Assembly (NCBI GenBank): GCA_938014215.1
Contig: CALLRW010000006.1
Coordinates: forward strand, 1-64,000
Length of the DNA stretch: 64,000 nucleotides
Direction of reading: 5' to 3'
From: an uncultured Alistipes sp.
GTDB lineage: Bacteria; Bacteroidota; Bacteroidia; Bacteroidales; Rikenellaceae
Shown: piece by piece, positions 43,773 through 50,341 of the stretch
Numbering within the stretch: the stretch's first letter is position 1
Layout of the letters: the number at the start of each line of letters is the position of its first letter
Program-made: the position numbers and the translations under genes
The notes under the pieces: generated by a model
Seen by the model: the letters and a program-made list of their open reading frames with translations, nothing else
Database searches by the model: none
Told to the model about the DNA's origin: nothing

Positions 43773-45155
43773 ATGCCGACCACATTCAAACCCGTTGTCT
43801 ACGCCGACAATAAACGGCAGGACGGAACCTACAACGTAAAGATACGAGTTACCCATCGACGGCAGACATTGAAGCTGTCGACGAATATGTACGTCGCAGC
43901 GCATCAAATGACGCGCGCGCTTAAACTCAAAGACCAAAGCATAATCGACGAGGCGAAACGAATCATCGACAACTGGCGCGCCATCGTCGGACGGCTCGGA
44001 GCTGCGGCCGACGTTATGACCGTCCGGCAGGTAGTCGACTACATCAAGCAGACGGAGCAGAACAACATGGCTTTCGAACTCGATTTTATCGCCTACGGAC
44101 GCAAAAAGGCCGAAACGATGCGCCCCGGAACGGGCATCGGGTATCAGATCGCCTTAAATGCGTTGGTACGGTATATCGGCACGGAAACACTTGACATCAG
44201 CCGAATAAATGCCCGGTTCCTTACGGGCTTCGAACGGTTCATCGAAGCCGAACCAGTTTTGACGCATAGCAAAAAGGGCACTATACATCAACTGCACAAG
44301 ACCAAGAAAGGCGGTCGCGCCGTATCGTCCTATCTTGCCTGCGTCCGCCACATCCACAATCTCGCAAAACAGGAGTTTAACGACGAAGAATTGGGTGTCA
44401 TCCGCATACCGCAATCGCCGTTCAAAACCTACAAGGTCAAGCAACCGCCAAAGGTTAAAAAACGGGCCGTCAGCCCCGATATACTCCAGCAAATAATCAA
44501 CCTCGGCGACGAACCGCGCCGGGCTGGGTCGATCTCCGATTTCACACGCCGCGACCTCGCCCGCGACTGCTTCCTCCTGTCGTTCGGCCTTGCGGGCATG
44601 AACGCTGCCGACCTGCTATCCTGCCCTGCGCAGTCCCTCGATGGCGACGTTATTATTTACAACCGACAGAAAACAGCGAGCCGCCGAGAGGACGAGGCGG
44701 AAATGCACATCAGAATCGAACCGCAGATCGCGCCGTTGGTCGAGAAATTCAAAGACCCGACAGGGGCACGACTATTCCGGTTCCACCTGCACTACCGGGA
44801 CGGCAATACGTTCAACGGAGCGTTGAATCAAGGTCTGAAACGAATTGACGATGCGCTACGGATTGCCCGCGACGCCGACCAACGTCAGAACGACGCCACA
44901 GGCGAAGATCGCCCCCTGCCGGAACATATCACATTCTATGCCGCCCGGCACAGCTGGGCAACGATAGCCCGTTCGGCCGCGCTCAAAATCGACAAATACA
45001 CCGTACACGAGGCACTGAACCACGTCGACGCAGATATGAAAATAACCGACCGATATATCGACCGCGATTGGTCGGTCATTTGGCAGGCAAATGCAAAAGT
45101 ACTTGGCCTGCTCGATTGGTCGGAACTCAAAAAAAGAGAAGAAAATCGGAAATAA
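43773..45155 (+). CDS. int: Tyrosine-type site-specific integrase
   Basis: The 460-residue protein has an arm-binding-like N-terminal domain, a SAM-like core-binding domain (about 95-210) and a catalytic domain (about 235-445). The lysine region (YNRQKTASR), the Bacteroidota-type box FYAARHSWATIA and the nucleophile Tyr in TDRYIDRDW are visible. The first catalytic Arg is not obvious: its usual place reads GLAGMNAADLL, as in some related Bacteroidota integrases. ATG at 43773 was chosen; the frame upstream begins with TTG inside the repeats. It is adjacent to the attachment site and probably mediates integration at tRNA-Arg. Confidence 0.9.
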   Translation: MPTTFKPVVYADNKRQDGTYNVKIRVTHRRQTLKLSTNMYVAAHQMTRALKLKDQSIIDEAKRIIDNWRAIVGRLGAAADVMTVRQVVDYIKQTEQNNMAFELDFIAYGRKKAETMRPGTGIGYQIALNALVRYIGTETLDISRINARFLTGFERFIEAEPVLTHSKKGTIHQLHKTKKGGRAVSSYLACVRHIHNLAKQEFNDEELGVIRIPQSPFKTYKVKQPPKVKKRAVSPDILQQIINLGDEPRRAGSISDFTRRDLARDCFLLSFGLAGMNAADLLSCPAQSLDGDVIIYNRQKTASRREDEAEMHIRIEPQIAPLVEKFKDPTGARLFRFHLHYRDGNTFNGALNQGLKRIDDALRIARDADQRQNDATGEDRPLPEHITFYAARHSWATIARSAALKIDKYTVHEALNHVDADMKITDRYIDRDWSVIWQANAKVLGLLDWSELKKREENRK

Positions 45156-45171
45156 TCGGCGGGAATTTTGC

Positions 45172-45198
45172 ATAATAAACAAATGTTTATTATATTTG
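45172..45198. promoter_or_regulatory. 22-bp palindromic operator overlapping a promoter
   Basis: ATAATAAACA-AA-TGTTTATTAT (45172-45193) is perfectly palindromic and overlaps the -7 box TATATTTG (45191-45198). This is the layout of a repressor site controlling the following small gene. The half-site resembles those at 47362 and 48114 but with 2-base rather than 5-base spacing. Confidence 0.6.
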
Positions 45199-45222
45199 CA
45201 TTGTCAATAAAGCCAAAAGGAT

Positions 45223-45381
45223 ATGAAAAAACCAAGTAAGGAACAAAAGGAGTTCGAAGCAGAGCTAATTTACTATTTAAGGCTTTACAGCGAACTAAAA
45301 GGAAGAGAGGGAGCCGCAAAAGTCCTCGCTTCCATTGAGGAGGAAATCAACAAGCTGGTCGAAATCCTCAAAGAATTGTAA
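45223..45381 (+). CDS. Small phage protein, 52 residues
   Basis: A short charged, helical protein (MKKPSKEQKEFEAELIYYLR ... EEEINKLVEILKEL) with alternating Lys and Glu, predicted as two helices. An A/G-rich stretch (AAAAGGAT) precedes the ATG. It follows a regulated promoter and precedes a GC-rich hairpin. No family recognised. Confidence 0.6.
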   Translation: MKKPSKEQKEFEAELIYYLRLYSELKGREGAAKVLASIEEEINKLVEILKEL

Positions 45382-45386
45382 AACAC

Positions 45387-45412
45387 AGCTCCCCGCCCCG
45401 CGGGGCGGGGAG
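45387..45412. terminator. Long GC hairpin between two small phage genes
   Basis: GCTCCCCGCCCCG and CGGGGCGGGGAGC form a perfect palindrome of 26 bases without a T-tract. It could attenuate transcription into the DUF5053 gene. Confidence 0.45.
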
Positions 45413-45429
45413 CATAAACCAAATAGACT

Positions 45430-45822
45430 ATGGCAACCAAGAAAGAAATGGACGATTTGAAACGTCGTTTTATAAGCGCTGAAACGGAAGAAGAACGCAA
45501 CGAAATCGGCAAGGAGATTTCCGCGGCAATCGAACAAAACGCCGAGGAGGTCGCTGCGATCACCCTTTCGCAGATCATAGAAACAAACGAGCGCGCACAG
45601 GACGAATTAGTGCGCAATCGCCTTAAATCGGTGCTCCCGGCAATCTCGTTGTCTTACATCGCCAAGACCTATTTCAATAAAAGCCGCAGTTGGCTGAATC
45701 AGCGTATTAACGGCAACACGGTTAACGGAATGCAGGCCAAATTCTCGCAGGAGGAGCTACGCACGCTCGATTATGCGTTGAAAGACCTTTCGGAAAAACT
45801 TGCAGAGATTCGCGTTTCATAG
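45430..45822 (+). CDS. DUF5053 domain-containing protein
   Basis: The 130-residue protein matches DUF5053 proteins of Bacteroidota prophages and mobile elements in its C-terminal half (ISLSYIAKTYFNKSRSWLNQ, RINGNTVNGM, FSQEELRTLDYAL). That region looks like a helix-turn-helix. The N-terminal half is a charged coiled-coil-like helix. Probably a DNA-binding protein of the lysogeny region. Confidence 0.75.
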   Translation: MATKKEMDDLKRRFISAETEEERNEIGKEISAAIEQNAEEVAAITLSQIIETNERAQDELVRNRLKSVLPAISLSYIAKTYFNKSRSWLNQRINGNTVNGMQAKFSQEELRTLDYALKDLSEKLAEIRVS

Positions 45823-45860
45823 CCTTTGCTTTATTGACAATCTCGCAGAAGCGAAACGCG

Positions 45861-45890
45861 ACGCCCCGGCCAAACGGTCGGGGCGTTTTC
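45861..45890 (+). terminator. Terminator behind the DUF5053 gene
   Basis: An 11-bp stem (45861-45871 with 45876-45886, one G-U pair) and TTTTC tail. It separates the plus-strand cassette from the convergent immunity operon. Confidence 0.75.
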
Positions 45891-45951
45891 TGTACATATT
45901 TTCACGGGGAAAATTAACCCTTGCGGGCATAATTTTTTACATATTTTCGGG

Positions 45952-46191
45952 CTATTTTGTAAACATCTGTCCGCGGCCTGTCAACAGCCAGCGAGGCGAA
46001 ACGCCGTGATGCTCGACGATAAACGTCAGCCACGCCGTCGGAATCTCCCGGCGGCTATCCATGTTGTCGCGCTTTTTGTAAAAATTGCGCTTGTCGATGC
46101 CCCCCTCGCGGCAAAACGTCTGTATTTTCGTTTCACTCATAGCGAGCAAGGCATCGAACGCCTCGAAAAATCTATCCGCAACGGTTTGCAT
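45952..46191 (-). CDS. Small helix-turn-helix protein
   Basis: The 79-residue product has a repressor-like HTH region (TKIQTFCREGGIDKRNFYKK) and the C-terminal phrase VSPRWLLTGRGQMF. The prophage repressor has a similar phrase (VSRSWLLAGEGTML). It overlaps the stop of the upstream lipoprotein gene by one base, so it is coupled to it. It may be an accessory regulator. Confidence 0.65.
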   Translation of the reverse strand: MQTVADRFFEAFDALLAMSETKIQTFCREGGIDKRNFYKKRDNMDSRREIPTAWLTFIVEHHGVSPRWLLTGRGQMFTK

Positions 46192-46658
46192 TATTTGTCT
46201 TGCGATGTAGTAACACCTATAACCATGGTCAACTCCTTATCAAAATAAAAGGTATCAGTCGATATATCAAGCGCTCCGAAACCGTTTTTTGCCCGATAGG
46301 TGTGGGAAATGCTCCACCCGATGAATTCGGGAACAAATTCCGCACGCATCTTGGCCTGTAATTCTTCACGTTTGGTTGCTGCTTCTCCTGCCTTGTCGAT
46401 AGCCTTATTGAAATCATCTTGTTCCATATACCGTTCTGATTCATCCATAATAGGCTTTATTTCCCTTTCGATCAAACTATCGTTCAGCACGAATTCTGAA
46501 TAAGTACTATCTAATTGCCCAAATTTAGCAGGTTGATAACTCGACGGGTCTTTCAAGTTCTCTTTTAGGTAGTCTTTGACGAGTTTTCGCGCCGTCTTTT
46601 CAGGGCTGCCACAAGCCGCAAAAACGACTACGATACAAATTAACGCAATTTTTTTCAT
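46191..46658 (-). CDS. Prophage-encoded lipoprotein in the immunity operon
   Basis: The 155-residue protein has a lipoprotein signal (MKKIALICIVVVFAACG) and a charged helical mature part (EKTARKLVKDYLKENLKDPS near the start) with a beta-rich end. It lies directly downstream of the repressor gene on the same strand, so it should be made in the lysogen. Known phages encode envelope lipoproteins in such positions to block superinfection; that role is an inference here. No family recognised with certainty. Confidence 0.7.
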   Translation of the reverse strand: MKKIALICIVVVFAACGSPEKTARKLVKDYLKENLKDPSSYQPAKFGQLDSTYSEFVLNDSLIEREIKPIMDESERYMEQDDFNKAIDKAGEAATKREELQAKMRAEFVPEFIGWSISHTYRAKNGFGALDISTDTFYFDKELTMVIGVTTSQDK

Positions 46659-46703
46659 AAGGGTCTAATTATATTAATGGTATTACTATTTATGTTATTG
46701 CGG

Positions 46704-47363
46704 CTACATCGCCGTTTTAGCATACACGGCCCGAACAAGGAATATCCGGCTTATCATATCTTTCGGGAGTTCCACAGGATCAAATGTCGGATTATGCGAC
46801 ACGCACAAATACTTTGATTTGCGATCCTCCTGACTGGCTCGCAATTCTTTGATCAAACGTCGCCCGTCTTTTAAGACAATCATATAGACCTGCCCCAATT
46901 CGAGAAAGTCAGCCCATTGTTCCACTCTGTGCAAAAGGACGATTGCCCCAGCACAATAGGTCGGAGCCATCGAGTTCCCGATGATAGGGACGCAAATATC
47001 GCCCTGTTTCGCATCTTTGAACGGAATATAATCGACAATATATTCCGCAACATCCACTTCTTCATTACCCCCAAATCCGCCGCGGGCGTCGAGATTGTAC
47101 ATTGGCACAAGGCGAAAATCGGCGTCTTTTTCCGAGATAGATTCAGATTTAAGCATCGTGCCTTCGCCTGCGAGCAGCCACGACCTGCTAACATCAGGGA
47201 ATACATCTAAAATATGCTGTTTTTGTTTTTCGCCAACATTTTTACCATTCTTACATATATTACTTGCATATTGAGTTGATACCCCTAATCGGGTAGCGAA
47301 TACACCGTTATCTCCATTACAAAAGGCATCTCGTATCTTACTTATTTTTTCGTTGATTGTCAT
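46704..47363 (-). CDS. S24/LexA-like prophage repressor
   Basis: The 219-residue protein has an N-terminal HTH (about 1-60; ATRLGVSTQYASNICKNGKN) and a C-terminal S24 peptidase domain. The nucleophile Ser is in IIGNSMAPTY (near 130) and the general-base Lys in RRLIKELRA (near 170). RecA-triggered self-cleavage would induce the prophage. Its start codon lies within the operator at 47362-47380, which suggests autoregulation. Confidence 0.9.
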   Translation of the reverse strand: MTINEKISKIRDAFCNGDNGVFATRLGVSTQYASNICKNGKNVGEKQKQHILDVFPDVSRSWLLAGEGTMLKSESISEKDADFRLVPMYNLDARGGFGGNEEVDVAEYIVDYIPFKDAKQGDICVPIIGNSMAPTYCAGAIVLLHRVEQWADFLELGQVYMIVLKDGRRLIKELRASQEDRKSKYLCVSHNPTFDPVELPKDMISRIFLVRAVYAKTAM

Positions 47364-47388
47364 AAACTAAAACAGTTTATTATATTTG
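47362..47388. promoter_or_regulatory. Operator 1 and promoter at the repressor start
   Basis: ATAAACT-AAAAC-AGTTTAT (47362-47380) is a perfect 7-5-7 palindrome adjoining the plus-strand -7 box TATATTTG (47381-47388) and covering the repressor start codon. The same 7-5-7 arrangement is at 48114-48132. Binding there would block the rightward promoter and possibly repressor synthesis. Confidence 0.65.
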
Positions 47389-47411
47389 TAAAACATTTAA
47401 TTCTTTTCACT

Positions 47412-47639
47412 ATGGCTGTCTATATTGCCCTATTTTTCTCTATTGTTTCCGTTATATGTATATCGCTTGCCGTATATTATTATTGCAGATTCCGAGAGAT
47501 GTCCCATGCAAGATACAGTTTCGAGGGGCAGCTACGCATCGAGCAGATAAACCGTATAATGCGCGAAAATGACCTTGTTTTCGGTGACGATGGTCTATCA
47601 ATCGTGCCACGCCACCCAAAAGGTAACGATAAGCGATAA
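47412..47639 (+). CDS. Small single-pass membrane protein
   Basis: A 75-residue protein with an N-terminal membrane helix (about 3-25, VYIALFFSIVSVICISLAVYY) and a charged tail. It sits where lambdoid phages encode Cro, divergent from the repressor and under operator 1, but is not a DNA-binding protein by appearance. Its end overlaps the convergent gene by 42 bases. Function unknown. Confidence 0.6.
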   Translation: MAVYIALFFSIVSVICISLAVYYYCRFREMSHARYSFEGQLRIEQINRIMRENDLVFGDDGLSIVPRHPKGNDKR

Positions 47640-48026
47640 AATCGAAATACACAACGCGATCCACGATATAACACTATTGCGTTTCAATTCTTTGTTTTGA
47701 CGGTGTTTTATCTCATCATCAAGTTCTTGCCGCGCTCTGTTCTCTTGCTGACGTTTATATTCACTCCCGAATACATCTTGCGCCAATAAAGTATTTATGT
47801 TATCCGACGAATATAATTCCAATTCGTCTGAGATTTTACTGCGTGGTGCAGCCACACCCATTTTTCGGCACTCTGCTATCAGTTGTAACGCATACGCCCG
47901 ATCATTGCGCGCAATTCTCAACATGTCGGCCTCCGATACAACGCAATGCTCCTGCATTATACGCATTAACTCTTTTAATGCATCAACAGTCTTTGCATCA
48001 TACTCCATATTACTAATTTTTAACAT
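47598..48026 (-). CDS. Tail-anchored small phage protein
   Basis: The 142-residue product has a helical charged body (about 10-110) and a C-terminal membrane helix (SVISWIALCISILSLIVTFW). This topology suggests anchoring in the inner membrane with the body in the cytoplasm. It faces the 47412 gene and its 3' end overlaps it. A hairpin sits directly before its start codon. MEYDAKTV at 48008 is an alternative start. Confidence 0.6.
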   Translation of the reverse strand: MLKISNMEYDAKTVDALKELMRIMQEHCVVSEADMLRIARNDRAYALQLIAECRKMGVAAPRSKISDELELYSSDNINTLLAQDVFGSEYKRQQENRARQELDDEIKHRQNKELKRNSVISWIALCISILSLIVTFWVAWHD

Positions 48027-48027
48027 A

Positions 48028-48050
48028 GCACGTCTTCCGACGTGCTTTCT
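48028..48050 (+). terminator. Hairpin with short T-tail
   Basis: GCACGTC-TTCC-GACGTGC followed by TTTCTT can end the rightward transcript from operator 1. On the other strand it lies 2 bases ahead of a start codon and might affect translation. Confidence 0.5.
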
Positions 48051-48087
48051 TATCCTCTATAAATCAACATATTACAACACAAACACC

Positions 48088-48137
48088 AAAATAGTTTATT
48101 ATTTCCTTTTATTATAAACTATTTTAGTTTATATTTG
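48088..48137. promoter_or_regulatory. Operator 2 and early rightward promoter
   Basis: Two nested palindromes are present: AAAATAGTTTAT (48088-48099) pairs with ATAAACTATTTT (48114-48125), and ATAAACT-ATTTT-AGTTTAT (48114-48132) repeats the 7-5-7 design of operator 1. The -7 box TATATTTG (48130-48137) overlaps the right half. This is probably the main early promoter under repressor control. Confidence 0.65.
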
Positions 48138-48207
48138 CATCGTGGTTCACAACGATAACCCACAGAGAACACACAAATATAACAAAATAAACTTAATACA
48201 AAACATT

Positions 48208-48591
48208 ATGACACGCCAAGAATTTAACGACCGGACAGGTTACACGCTCAACGAAGAACAATACAGAAAGGTCGAGGCAATGTATATCGCCGCAGGAAAC
48301 ATGGATAAGGACGTTTTCTGCAAGGACTATAAAAAACACAACGATAGTGCGCTGGTAGCGGAGTTTTACAACCAATCCATCGCACTCATGGAAAAATATC
48401 AACGTTGCCGAAAGATTGAGCGCGAAACGGCGGAATTCTTAATTGGCAAGGCTCACGCCTACAATGACACAGATTTCCGCAAGGCTGCTATCCGTCTTAT
48501 CGGTGAAAAAGGAGTTGTTTTAATAACTATCGCAATGGGGCTTCCGCTCTTCGAAGAAGACGCCGAATACATCAAGAACAATATTCAATAA
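48208..48591 (+). CDS. Unrecognised early phage protein
   Basis: A 127-residue soluble, largely helical protein (MTRQEFNDRTGYTLNEEQYR ... EDAEYIKNNIQ), first coding gene behind the early promoter. ATG at 48208 is preferred; the frame upstream opens with GTG inside the leader. No domain recognised. Confidence 0.65.
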   Translation: MTRQEFNDRTGYTLNEEQYRKVEAMYIAAGNMDKDVFCKDYKKHNDSALVAEFYNQSIALMEKYQRCRKIERETAEFLIGKAHAYNDTDFRKAAIRLIGEKGVVLITIAMGLPLFEEDAEYIKNNIQ

Positions 48592-48599
48592 AGCCCGGC

Positions 48600-48685
48600 G
48601 GCGCGTGTATCTCAACTGGTAGAGTGGCGGACGTCCAGAAAACAACAACGAGAGCCGGATGCGGGTTCGAATCCCGCCACGCGCC
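48600..48685 (+). tRNA. tRNA-like element with an abnormal anticodon arm
   Basis: An 8-bp acceptor stem (GGCGCGTG with CACGCGCC), U8-A9, a D-arm (TCTC...GAGT) and a perfect T-arm (GCGGG-TTCGAAT-CCCGC) are present. The 35 bases between D- and T-arm do not fold into a 5-bp anticodon stem with a 7-base loop; only GGC (48626-48628) with GCC (48654-48656) pairs. The extra G at the 5' end opposite C73 is a feature of tRNA-His. It may be a degenerate tRNA, a tRNA with an insertion, or a non-decoding tRNA mimic. Confidence 0.5.
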
Positions 48686-48712
48686 CAAATCAAACCAATC
48701 GCACAACGCACG

Positions 48713-49036
48713 ATGAATAAAGAAGACAGAAACAAGCGCACCGACATAAACAGCCCGAATGGCTGCACGGGCAGCGTACTCGGACTTGCCGAACTCCTCG
48801 GAATAAGCCATGGCAAAATGCGCACTCTTATCGGCCACCTATGCGCCGCGGGGCTGATAACGAGTAAATCATCGAACAAAGGAACGGAATTCCGACTTAC
48901 TGACCGCGGCGAACAGGTATTGAATTTCACATCGGCAGACGTCGACGATTTTTCGACCATTCTGTCGGTTATCCAACGGCCTTTCGGCATAGCTATTTTA
49001 CATATCATCAAACAACTAACGCACAACGCACAATGA
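48713..49036 (+). CDS. Winged-helix DNA-binding protein
   Basis: The 107-residue product has a winged-helix pattern (VLGLAELLGISHGKMRTLIG, HLCAAGLITSKSSNKGTEFR, LTDRGEQVL), like MarR-type or phage regulatory domains. It overlaps the next gene by 4 bases. It may control early transcription; partner sites are not known. Confidence 0.65.
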   Translation: MNKEDRNKRTDINSPNGCTGSVLGLAELLGISHGKMRTLIGHLCAAGLITSKSSNKGTEFRLTDRGEQVLNFTSADVDDFSTILSVIQRPFGIAILHIIKQLTHNAQ

Positions 49037-49491
49037 AAAACAACATCGAAAACGGGATTTACATTCCCGACGACCTCCGCAGACTTTTTAGCATCGACGA
49101 GTGGATGCAGCATGCGCATCCCGAAACCGCACGGACCGTCGTACTGGTAACCGATTCCGGAATGCTCGAAATCGCCAAAGAAGACCTGCCGGGCGGATTC
49201 AATTTCGAGGGCGCACAGAAAGCTGCCGCCGAATACCGCGAGGGCTTCCGCTGCGCAACCCGTCACGAGGCGATAGAAATGTACGACGCCCGGTTCCGGG
49301 GCCTCGACGAAGCGTTCGAGAAGATCGGCGGCAAGCCCGCTACAAACATCTACTGGACGAGCGAGGCCGACCCCGATCCGGAGTACAATTCCAACCTCGC
49401 GTTCATCTACAGCGGCTCCACGGGCAACGTGCTCGACAACAACAAGTATAACGCGTTCGCCGTGCGTCCGGTTTCCGCTTTCAAGAAATAG
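49033..49491 (+). CDS. Phage protein with a C-type-lectin/DUF1566-like C-terminus
   Basis: A 152-residue protein whose C-terminal half reads like DUF1566 or formylglycine-enzyme-like lectin folds (IYWTSEADPDP ... AFIYSGSTGNVLDNNKYNAF, VRPVSAFKK). The stretch TRHEAIEMYDARF before it is typical of a phage/mobile-element family I have seen in Bacteroidota. The fold is also the one used by variable proteins of diversity-generating retroelements, but no reverse transcriptase is in the window. Confidence 0.65.
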   Translation: MKNNIENGIYIPDDLRRLFSIDEWMQHAHPETARTVVLVTDSGMLEIAKEDLPGGFNFEGAQKAAAEYREGFRCATRHEAIEMYDARFRGLDEAFEKIGGKPATNIYWTSEADPDPEYNSNLAFIYSGSTGNVLDNNKYNAFAVRPVSAFKK

Positions 49492-49511
49492 TTTCACAGT
49501 TTAATCATTCC

Positions 49512-49532
49512 CGCGCCCATTGAAAGGGCGCG
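49512..49532. terminator. Small hairpin between phage genes
   Basis: CGCGCCC (49512-49518) pairs with GGGCGCG (49526-49532) around a 7-base loop. No T-tract follows, so it may be an attenuator or RNA-processing signal. Confidence 0.35.
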
Positions 49533-49559
49533 GGGTTAACGCCCAAAAATCAAATAGAA

Positions 49560-49766
49560 ATGAAAAAAGGCACTATTATCAAACGCACCGACTATGTGGC
49601 GACAATGCTCGCTATCCCCGTCGGAGAAGAACACGAATTCACGCTGACAGGGCGCGACTACGCATCGTACATGAATGCCGTTAGCCGTTTCAACAAAAAC
49701 GGCAAAGCGAAATTCGAGGCCCGCACCGCTTCGGCCTCCACCATTGTAATTAAACGCCTTTCGTAA
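49560..49766 (+). CDS. Small unrecognised phage protein
   Basis: A 68-residue protein (MKKGTIIKRTDYVATMLAIP ... STIVIKRLS), beta-rich by eye and basic at the end. It ends 1 base before the next start codon. No family recognised. Confidence 0.6.
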   Translation: MKKGTIIKRTDYVATMLAIPVGEEHEFTLTGRDYASYMNAVSRFNKNGKAKFEARTASASTIVIKRLS

Positions 49767-49767
49767 T

Positions 49768-50331
49768 ATGTCGCTCCCCGAATTATACGAATTGCAGCAT
49801 TGCCTCGTCCACGTCGCCGATGTCGTTGCTTGCGCAATCATCAAGCGCCAGCAACCCGCTGCCGACCTCGTAACGAAGCGCGCGCTGTATCGGGAATTCG
49901 GCCGGGGCTGGGTCGATAAGCATATCGCCCCGAATGGAAAAATCGAGGGCAAGCGATTCGGAACGGCCCCGAATTCACCGATCAAATACAGCCGCACGGA
50001 ATTCGTCGCCTTACTCGAAGCCGAGCGCCTGCAACGCGCAGAAATCATCGGCAAATATGGACAGCAGGAGACAAAGAAAGAAAATAACGAACAAGTCCAA
50101 CCGATAAACCCCCGCCAAGATGTGGTCAAAGCCGAATCACCCCAACGCGTCGAAAAAAAGAGCGCAAGCGCCCCAGTCATCGCCGACCTCGGCCAGTCTG
50201 CGCCAAAAAAACGCAGGAAAAAAGGTCGAAAAAAGAGTTCAAAACCGACAAAGAAACCAATGGGATATACAGGATCGGGCGCATTGGCCCATTCCTCGGC
50301 CTATGCAATGCCTGTATTTCACCACATATAA
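49768..50331 (+). CDS. Unrecognised phage protein with a basic tail
   Basis: The 187-residue protein has a folded N-terminal part (about 1-95, LVTKRALYREFGRGWVDKHI, with an HTH-like or excisionase-like look) and a disordered C-terminal part with a strongly basic run near 147-167 (KKRRKKGRKK). Such tails often bind nucleic acid. Function unknown. Confidence 0.6.
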   Translation: MSLPELYELQHCLVHVADVVACAIIKRQQPAADLVTKRALYREFGRGWVDKHIAPNGKIEGKRFGTAPNSPIKYSRTEFVALLEAERLQRAEIIGKYGQQETKKENNEQVQPINPRQDVVKAESPQRVEKKSASAPVIADLGQSAPKKRRKKGRKKSSKPTKKPMGYTGSGALAHSSAYAMPVFHHI

Positions 50332-50341
50332 AACCAAAGAC

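Larger units (their letters stand above)
45200..45841. repeat. 14-bp inverted repeats bounding a two-gene cassette
   Basis: ATTGTCAATAAAGC (45200-45213) is the exact reverse complement of 45828-45841. The pair flanks the 52-residue gene and the DUF5053 gene. The left copy lies in the leader between promoter and start codon; the right copy is just behind the DUF5053 stop. Confidence 0.6.

Noticed and set aside
43559..43789. Minus-strand small gene over the tRNA-Arg
   Set aside because: It is the antisense reading of a tRNA plus flanks, a common false gene.
45800..46009. 69-codon plus-strand frame behind the DUF5053 gene
   Set aside because: It overlaps the DUF5053 stop and a terminator and runs antisense to the small HTH gene.
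48520..49497. 325-codon minus-strand frame over the tRNA-like element
   Set aside because: It covers well-supported plus-strand genes and the tRNA-like sequence and has no recognisable domain.
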